Part shown: piece after piece, positions 5,768 through 10,300 of the stretch | Layout of the letters: the number at the start of each line of letters is the position of its first letter | Position numbering within the stretch: the stretch's first letter is position 1 | Source: Spirochaetota bacterium | GTDB taxonomy: Bacteria; Spirochaetota; Spirochaetia; DTKZ01 | Assembly (NCBI GenBank): GCA_029562045.1 | Contig: JAKQWJ010000354.1 | Coordinates: 1 to 10,300, forward strand | Reading direction: 5' to 3' | DNA: 10,300 bases | Notes under the pieces: generated by a model | What the model was told of the DNA's origin: nothing | The model's input: the letters and a program-made list of their open reading frames with translations, nothing else | Databases searched by the model: none | Translations under genes and position numbers: made by a program

Positions 5768-6901
5768 ATGAAAAGGTTCTTCCATACAGGAGTTCTCCCC
5801 ATCGTTCTGCTGGCGACGGCCGGGCTTGTTTCGGGGCAGGAGGCGGAGCGGGTGATCCGTTCCCGGGACGCCGTTTTTCGGCTGGTTCCGGTGGCAGGGG
5901 GGCTGGAGCGCCCCTGGAGCCTGGCCTTTCTTCCCGATGGGGGAATGCTGGTCACCGAAAGGCCGGGCCGCCTTCTCCTTCTGGACGGGGACGGAGGACG
6001 GAAGGAGGTGCGGGGGCTGCCTCCGGTGGCGGCCCGGGGTCAGGGGGGGCTTCTGGATCTGGCCCTGGACCCCGATTTTCGCCGCAACGGGCTGCTGTAC
6101 ATGTCCTACAGCGCCCCCGGGCCGGGGGGAACGGCGGGGACGGCGGTGGCCCGGGGGCGCCTTCAGGGGACGGAGCTCCGGAATCTGACAGTGATCTTCG
6201 AGATGGCGAAAAAAACCTCCACCACCATGCATTTCGGCTCCCGCCTCGCCTTCGCCCGGGACGGGACGCTCTTCGTCTCCACCGGCGAGAGGGGGGACCG
6301 GAACAGGGCCCAGGACCTGGGAGACTCGGCGGGAAAGGTTCTGAGAATCCGGCCCGACGGGAGCATCCCCGGGGACAACCCCTTCGCGGGCCGCCCCGGG
6401 GCCCTGGGGGAAGTTTTTTCCTACGGCCACCGGAACGTTCAGGGGCTGGCGGTCAACCCCGGGACCGGGGAGGTCTGGGCCCACGAGCACGGCCCCCAGG
6501 GGGGGGATGAGATCAATATCCTCCGGCCCGGGGCGAATTACGGCTGGCCCCTGGTCACCTACGGTCGGGAGTATTCCGGAGGCCCCATCGGGGAGGGGAC
6601 GGGAAAACCCGGCATCCAGGAGCCCGTTCTGCACTGGACCCCGTCCATCGCCCCCTCGGGGATGGCGTTTTATACCGGGGACCGGTTCCCCCGCTGGAAA
6701 GGGAACATCTTCGTCGGAGCGCTGGCGGGGACCCATCTCCGCCGGGTGGTTCCCGGGGCGGGCGGTCCGGTGGAACAGGAAGTCCTGCTGTCCGGGACCA
6801 TCGGCCGGATCCGGGATGTGCGGCAGGGCCCCGACGGCAATCTCTACCTCCTCACCGACGAGAACCCCGGGGCCCTGTACCGGCTGGAGCCGGCGGACTG
6901 A
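5768..6901 (+). CDS. Secreted PQQ-dependent aldose (sugar) dehydrogenase, YliI/GdhB family
   Basis: A six-bladed beta-propeller quinoprotein that oxidises aldoses to lactones outside the cytoplasm, using PQQ and Ca2+. I start at ATG 5768, with GGAGG at 5759-5763. The reading frame is open further upstream to 5705, but this start yields a clean signal peptide, MKRFFHTGVLPIVLLATAGL, with cleavage near VSG-Q24. The 377-residue length fits YliI-like enzymes. Family motifs in order are LERPWSLAFLPDG (46-58), LVTERPGRL, the catalytic His155 in TTMHFGSRLAF, STGERGDRNRAQDL (171-184), GKVLRIRPDGSIPGDNPF (189-206), YGHRNVQGL (219-227), HEHGPQGGDEIN (239-250), NYGWP, and TPSIAPSGMAFY (291-302). No PQQ-synthesis genes are in the window, so PQQ would come from elsewhere in the genome or from the medium. 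It is divergent from the sugar importer operon and convergent with the DHH gene. Confidence 0.93.
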   Translation: MKRFFHTGVLPIVLLATAGLVSGQEAERVIRSRDAVFRLVPVAGGLERPWSLAFLPDGGMLVTERPGRLLLLDGDGGRKEVRGLPPVAARGQGGLLDLALDPDFRRNGLLYMSYSAPGPGGTAGTAVARGRLQGTELRNLTVIFEMAKKTSTTMHFGSRLAFARDGTLFVSTGERGDRNRAQDLGDSAGKVLRIRPDGSIPGDNPFAGRPGALGEVFSYGHRNVQGLAVNPGTGEVWAHEHGPQGGDEINILRPGANYGWPLVTYGREYSGGPIGEGTGKPGIQEPVLHWTPSIAPSGMAFYTGDRFPRWKGNIFVGALAGTHLRRVVPGAGGPVEQEVLLSGTIGRIRDVRQGPDGNLYLLTDENPGALYRLEPAD

Positions 6902-6928
6902 CCGCCGTCTCCGCGGCCTGGGTGCCGG

Positions 6929-6967
6929 GGCCTGTCGACGAGGGGCATGGCGCTGCGCAGGCCTTTT
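6929..6967 (+). terminator. Possible terminator of the dehydrogenase gene
   Basis: GGCCTG (6929-6934) and CAGGCC (6958-6963) are perfect complements followed directly by TTTT (6964-6967) in the 64-base convergent gap. The 23-base loop is long, which lowers confidence. No better stem plus T-run is present before the opposing gene ends at 6966. Confidence 0.3.
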
Positions 6968-8186
6968 ATCGGGGAGCGCCGGCTCCCCGGGCGAAGATCC
7001 GGATGAACTCGGGTATTCGGTCTTCCGGGATGGTGCAGGCCGCAGAGAAGCGGTGGCAGGCCTCGGCAAAACCGCCGACCCGGGCGGCGGCCTCGGGCAC
7101 CAGGGCCATCAGGTCGGGCTTTTCCCCCAGCTCGATGCGTTTCCGCAGAGCGGGAGTCACCCGGAACGAGACCTTGGTTTCCCTCCCGTCGTAGCTCCCC
7201 AGGTAGGGGTTGTCCCGGGGGAAGCTCTGGAAGCCCACCACATAGTCCTCTTTTCCCGTCCCGCCGGTCCTGACGAGTTCCTCGCAGAACAGTCCGATGG
7301 CTTTGAGACCCAGGGGGTGGAATCGAGGCCCCACATCCACCCAGGAGACATCCGTCTCCCGGGCCGCCCCGGCCTCTCCCAGAGCCTCCAGCTCCCGACG
7401 GAACTTCTCCCGCTGGATCTCTCCCATCTCCCGGGCGAAGTCCCGGATCCGCCGGTCCGGACCCTCCAGACAGAAGTCCAGGGCCAGTTCCGAGCCCCCC
7501 CGGTAGTAGCCGTTCACCGCCAGGGCGATGATCCAGTCGCTCACCTCCTGGAGGCTCTCGTCCTGGAGGCGGGGAATCCGATAGACCCCGGCGCCGGATT
7601 CCGGGTCCCGCCGCAGGTCCCCCCGGGAAAGGGCGGTCTGGAGAAGCTGCAGGTTGAGTCCTTCGGCCCGGCCCCCGGGAAGCTGATGGTCCCCTTCCGA
7701 GCCCACCAGGGCCAGGGGCGCCATATCTTCGTTGCCGCTCCCCAGCTCCAGGGCGAAGAGGCAGGCCAGGGTGGCGGCGGAGCATTCCCGGTCTCCGTCG
7801 ATGCCGAAGAACTCGGGGTTCACATGATGGAGCCCCAGAGCCCCGCCGATTCCGGGTTTGTGATGGTCCAGGATGAGGACCCGGCTTCCCTCCCGGATGT
7901 GCCGGGCGATCTCCCCCGCCCCCTGGCCGCCCAGGTCCACATACAAAATGATCCTCCGGGCCGGCGTGTGAATGGCCGGCAGGAAGGCGGGGTGAACCCT
8001 TTCGATGGGGAGGTTCTCCACCTGGAAGCCCGCCCGTTCCAGCGCCCGGCGCAGAATCGCCCCGGAGGCTATCCCGTCGGTGTCGTTGTGGTGGACCACC
8101 GTGATCCTTCGGTCTTCCCCGGAACCGATGAGCGCCGCCGCCTCCTTCAGAGTCCGGAGGAACGGCCCGTAATCACGTCCTCCCAT
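6966..8186 (-). CDS. DHH-family phosphoesterase (RecJ-like fold)
   Basis: A cytoplasmic DHH-superfamily protein of 406 residues, expected to use Mn2+ or a similar metal to hydrolyse a phosphodiester or phosphoanhydride. All four metal motifs are visible: HHNDTDG at 32-38 (His33, Asp35, Asp37), YVDLGG with Asp84, the DHH signature LDHHKPG (Asp107-His108-His109), and GSEGD with Asp166. The C-terminal domain ends in a DHHA1-like stretch, RVGGFAEACHRFSAAC (369-384). It lacks the canonical GGHxxAxG spelling, so substrate binding may differ. The length is shorter than bacterial RecJ (about 550-580) and longer than NrnA (about 310-340), closer to archaeal RecJ-like proteins. The start ATG has GGAG six bases upstream and overlaps the ATPase gene by 14 bp. 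The substrate (single-stranded DNA, oligonucleotide, cyclic dinucleotide product or other) is not decided. Confidence 0.88.
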   Translation of the reverse strand: MGGRDYGPFLRTLKEAAALIGSGEDRRITVVHHNDTDGIASGAILRRALERAGFQVENLPIERVHPAFLPAIHTPARRIILYVDLGGQGAGEIARHIREGSRVLILDHHKPGIGGALGLHHVNPEFFGIDGDRECSAATLACLFALELGSGNEDMAPLALVGSEGDHQLPGGRAEGLNLQLLQTALSRGDLRRDPESGAGVYRIPRLQDESLQEVSDWIIALAVNGYYRGGSELALDFCLEGPDRRIRDFAREMGEIQREKFRRELEALGEAGAARETDVSWVDVGPRFHPLGLKAIGLFCEELVRTGGTGKEDYVVGFQSFPRDNPYLGSYDGRETKVSFRVTPALRKRIELGEKPDLMALVPEAAARVGGFAEACHRFSAACTIPEDRIPEFIRIFARGAGAPR

Positions 8187-9291
8187 CGGGGGCTCCGGCG
8201 ACGCCGATCAGGGTGCCCTGGTGGTGGTCGAAATAACAGACCGAGTCGGGGGAAAAGCTCAGGAAGACCCGGTCCCCCGCATCGAGCACGGTCTCGCCCA
8301 TCACCCGAACATGAAAGATGGTGTCCTTCCGGCGGACCTGGACGATGGTTTCCGAACCCGCGGGAAGGACGGCATAGACTTCTCCGGGGACGGCGCCGCC
8401 GTTTTCCTCTTCCACGATCCGGATCTCCTCAGGCCGGATCGCCGCGGTGACCTCCGCCCCGTCGGGGGCCCGCAGTCCCGGCGCGGAAAGGGACAGGGCC
8501 TCGCCCTGGAAGAGCAGCCCGTCCCCGGAGCCGACGATCCTGCCCGGAATCAGGTTGATGGTGGGGCTCCCGATGAAGTCGGCGACGAAAACACTCTCCG
8601 GCCGCCGGTAGATCTCCCGGGGAGGGGAGGCCTGGACCAGGACCCCCTTCCGCATGATGGCCACCCGGGTGGACAGGGTCAGGGCCTCGGTCTGATCGTG
8701 GGTCACATAGATGGTGGTGGCCCCCGCCTCCCGGTGCAGCCTCTTGATTTCCGCCCGCATCTCCAGCCGGAGCTTGGCGTCCAGGTTGGAGAGGGGCTCG
8801 TCCATCAGAAATATCTTCGGCCGGGTCACCAGCATCCGGGCCAGGGCCACCCTCTGCTGCTGGCCCCCGCTCATCTGCTGAGGGTAGCGGTCCCCCAGGC
8901 CCTTCAGCCGCATGTAATCCAGGGCGTCGTCCACCTGACGGTTCATCTCCTCCGCCGGGACTTTCTGGATCTCCAGACCGAAGGCCACGTTCTGCCGGAC
9001 CGTCATGTGGGGCCAGAGGGCGTAGGACTGGAAGACCAGACCGATCCCCCTCTTGCCGGCGGAGACTGAAATGCCCTGCCGGGAGGAGAAAACCGTGGTT
9101 CCCCCGATCCGGATCTCCCCGGAGTCGGGCATCTCCAGACCGGCCACCATCCGCAGTATGGTGGTCTTGCCGCAGCCCGATGGCCCCAGCAGGGTCAGGA
9201 ACTCCCCCGCGTCCACGCTGAGGTTCAGGTCCTGCACCGCCGTGACGGACCCGAATTTTTTCGTCAAACCCCGGATTTCGATAAGCGCCAT
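8173..9291 (-). CDS. ABC importer ATPase, FbpC/PotA-like with C-terminal TOBE domain
   Basis: A cytoplasmic nucleotide-binding subunit of 372 residues. Walker A is GPSGCGKT (36-43), the Q-loop Gln is 88 in LVFQSYALWPHMTV, the signature is MSGGQQQR (140-147), Walker B is IFLMDEP (160-166) with Glu165, the D-loop is SNLDAK, and the H-loop is His198 in YVTHDQTEA. Residues from about 240 form the regulatory/TOBE region (SPTINLIPG, AAIRPEEIRI, LSFSPDSVCYFD), as in iron, polyamine and sugar importers. It starts one base after the stop of the bipartite permease gene, so it is most probably that transporter's ATPase. TOBE-type ATPases of this group can be shared, so it could also energise the ATPase-less sugar transporter nearby. 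That is speculation. Confidence 0.95.
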   Translation of the reverse strand: MALIEIRGLTKKFGSVTAVQDLNLSVDAGEFLTLLGPSGCGKTTILRMVAGLEMPDSGEIRIGGTTVFSSRQGISVSAGKRGIGLVFQSYALWPHMTVRQNVAFGLEIQKVPAEEMNRQVDDALDYMRLKGLGDRYPQQMSGGQQQRVALARMLVTRPKIFLMDEPLSNLDAKLRLEMRAEIKRLHREAGATTIYVTHDQTEALTLSTRVAIMRKGVLVQASPPREIYRRPESVFVADFIGSPTINLIPGRIVGSGDGLLFQGEALSLSAPGLRAPDGAEVTAAIRPEEIRIVEEENGGAVPGEVYAVLPAGSETIVQVRRKDTIFHVRVMGETVLDAGDRVFLSFSPDSVCYFDHHQGTLIGVAGAPDGRT

Positions 9292-9292
9292 A

Positions 9293-10300
9293 TCAGATCA
9301 TCTCGCTTTTGCCGATGCGCCTGGCCAGGCTTTCGCCGCCCACGACCAGAATGACGATGAGCAGGATGATCGCGTCGGCAAACTGCGAATAGCCCTGCTC
9401 CACATAGCGGAAGGTCATCGTTGTCAGGGTCCTGGTTTTCGGCGTGATGAGCAGGATGATCAGCGACAGCTCCCGCATGGCCGAAATGAAGGCCAGGATG
9501 AACCCCGACAGGGAGCCGGTGAGGGTCAGGGGCAGGATGATCCGCCGGAACCTCCGGAGCCAGCCCGCCCCGGCCATCATTCCCGCCTCTTCCAGCTCAC
9601 CTGCCACCTGCATCATGGACGATATTCCCGACCGGGCGGAAAAGGGGAGGTTTTTCGCCACGCAGACCAGAACCACCAGCAGGAAGGAGCCGTAGAGGGG
9701 CGGCAGCGGCCCCAGGGGCCGGGAAAAGAGGGCCAGGTAGATCGCCCCGAAGGCGATGCTGGGGATCAGATAGGGCAGGAAGGAGCCCTGCTCGATGAGG
9801 GCCGCCAGCCTGGTTTTCCGTCCCCGGACCACGGCATATCCGATGAGGATCCCCATGAGCCCCGTGACCAGGGCCACCAGGACCGACAGGCGGATGCTGT
9901 TCCATGCCGCCCCCAGGATCAGGGCGTTGCGGAGGATGCCGCTCTCCCCCTCGGCCACCGCGGCCTGACTCTTTCCCAGCCAGTAATGGAGGGTAAGGTT
10001 CCCCAGGGAATAATCGTTGGGGTAGAGCATCAGGGTCTGCCAGAGCATCAGGAGGAGCGGGATGAAAACCGCCAGGGAGATGAGGGCCGCCACGAACGTG
10101 AAGGCGGGCCATCGCCAGGGACCCAGCGGCGTCAGTTGCCGCCTGAGGCCCTTTCCGGCGATGGTGACGAAGCTTTTTTCCCCGATGACCTTCTGGTTCA
10201 GATAGATGATGACCATGGAGATGAGGATGAGCACCAAAGCCCCTATGTACGCCATGGCGGGGGTCCGGTTGATGATGCTGGTGTAGAAGATCGGAAGAGC
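9293..10300 (-). CDS. Bipartite ABC importer permease, FbpB-like, C-terminal part (cut by right edge)
   Basis: Inner-membrane permease. The frame stays open past the ATG at 10255 to the window edge with FYTSIINRTPA, so that ATG is internal and the gene begins outside. The linker with FVTIAGKG and GPWRWPAF just before the next helix is typical of the join between the two permease domains of FbpB-like ferric-iron transport proteins (about 500-560 residues). Roughly the C-terminal 330 residues are therefore visible. Hydrophobic segments are plentiful, and the second EAA coupling loop reads ELEEAGMMAGAGWLRRFRR then IILPLT. It is directly upstream of the ATPase gene, one base apart. The substrate could be Fe(III), or an anion such as a phosphonate, carried by the same permease type. 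The binding-protein gene is not in view. The last four codons toward 10300 derive from probable adapter sequence and should not be trusted. Confidence 0.88.
   Translation of the reverse strand, partial: ALPIFYTSIINRTPAMAYIGALVLILISMVIIYLNQKVIGEKSFVTIAGKGLRRQLTPLGPWRWPAFTFVAALISLAVFIPLLLMLWQTLMLYPNDYSLGNLTLHYWLGKSQAAVAEGESGILRNALILGAAWNSIRLSVLVALVTGLMGILIGYAVVRGRKTRLAALIEQGSFLPYLIPSIAFGAIYLALFSRPLGPLPPLYGSFLLVVLVCVAKNLPFSARSGISSMMQVAGELEEAGMMAGAGWLRRFRRIILPLTLTGSLSGFILAFISAMRELSLIILLITPKTRTLTTMTFRYVEQGYSQFADAIILLIVILVVGGESLARRIGKSEMI
10288..10300. other. Probable Illumina TruSeq adapter remnant
   Basis: AGATCGGAAGAGC, the universal start of the TruSeq read-through adapter, forms the exact last 13 bases. 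A chance 13-base match ending exactly at the edge is very unlikely. It suggests a short-read contig end with untrimmed adapter. Genomic sequence is trustworthy only to about 10287. Confidence 0.85.

Noticed and set aside
4119..5771. Plus-strand open frame of 550 codons opposite the binding-protein gene
   Set aside because: It is antisense to a gene with clear family motifs, a signal peptide, a Shine-Dalgarno and a promoter. Its His/Val/Gly/Asp-rich composition is what the reverse strand of a G+C-rich gene produces.
6971..6988. 7-bp GC hairpin (GGGGAGC-GCCG-GCTCCCC) as a terminator for the DHH gene
   Set aside because: It lies within the last codons of the DHH gene, and the minus strand downstream reads GATAAAAGG with no U-run. 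It is not a standard terminator, though it could act as a 3' stabilising stem.
5588..7069. Minus-strand open frame of 493 codons opposite the PQQ dehydrogenase
   Set aside because: The plus strand carries the complete set of quinoprotein motifs and a signal peptide; the minus-strand product is Pro/Arg/Gly-rich with no domain.
6507..8450. Plus-strand open frame of 647 codons across the dehydrogenase 3' end, DHH gene and ATPase 3' end
   Set aside because: It crosses three real genes in other frames and has Pro/Gly/Arg-rich shadow composition without motifs.
10253..10255. ATG at 10255 as the true start of the right-edge permease
   Set aside because: The frame is open and reads as permease sequence further upstream, and only the second half of a bipartite FbpB-like protein would be encoded from here.

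Overview
The window is a G+C-rich bacterial chromosome segment (roughly 60-65% G+C by eye) packed with metabolic and transport genes. No phage, IS, CRISPR, tRNA or rRNA was seen. The periplasmic sugar-binding protein starts its mature region with AGKQEAAKG after a hydrophobic leader without a lipobox Cys. That style is common in spirochaetes, so a G+C-rich member of Spirochaetota is my best guess. It is an inference from one protein's style, not a proof. The last 13 bases are identical to the start of the Illumina TruSeq adapter, so the right edge is probably a contig end from short-read data.

Left part, minus strand: the N-terminal 522 codons of pyruvate, phosphate dikinase (ppdK, cut by the left edge) with its own likely sigma70 promoter. 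Upstream of it (1778-5480) lies a four-gene minus-strand operon: a CUT1 sugar-binding protein, two permeases of MalF and MalG type, and a small HAD-superfamily phosphatase resembling E. coli YihX. The two permeases overlap by one base (TGATG) and the phosphatase starts 3 bases after the second permease ends. A perfect 13-bp hairpin without a U-tract separates the binding protein from the permeases. The operon has no ATPase of its own. Its promoter carries a consensus TTGACA -35 box.

Middle, plus strand: a divergently transcribed secreted PQQ-dependent aldose dehydrogenase (5768-6901). The 287-bp divergent spacer holds the binding-protein promoter, two small palindromes, a pair of 28-bp direct repeats and several GC-rich hairpins.

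Right part, minus strand, convergent with the dehydrogenase: the C-terminal part of a bipartite FbpB-like ABC permease (cut by the right edge), an FbpC/PotA-like ATPase, and a DHH-family phosphoesterase whose start overlaps the end of the ATPase gene by 14 bp.

Taken together, the window covers sugar import and phosphate-ester handling (SBP, permeases, HAD), PEP/pyruvate interconversion (PPDK), periplasmic sugar oxidation (PQQ enzyme) and an iron- or anion-type ABC importer. I see no clearly new defence or mobile system. The least explained parts are the repeat and hairpin cluster at 5614-5733 and the coupling of a DHH phosphoesterase to an ABC importer.
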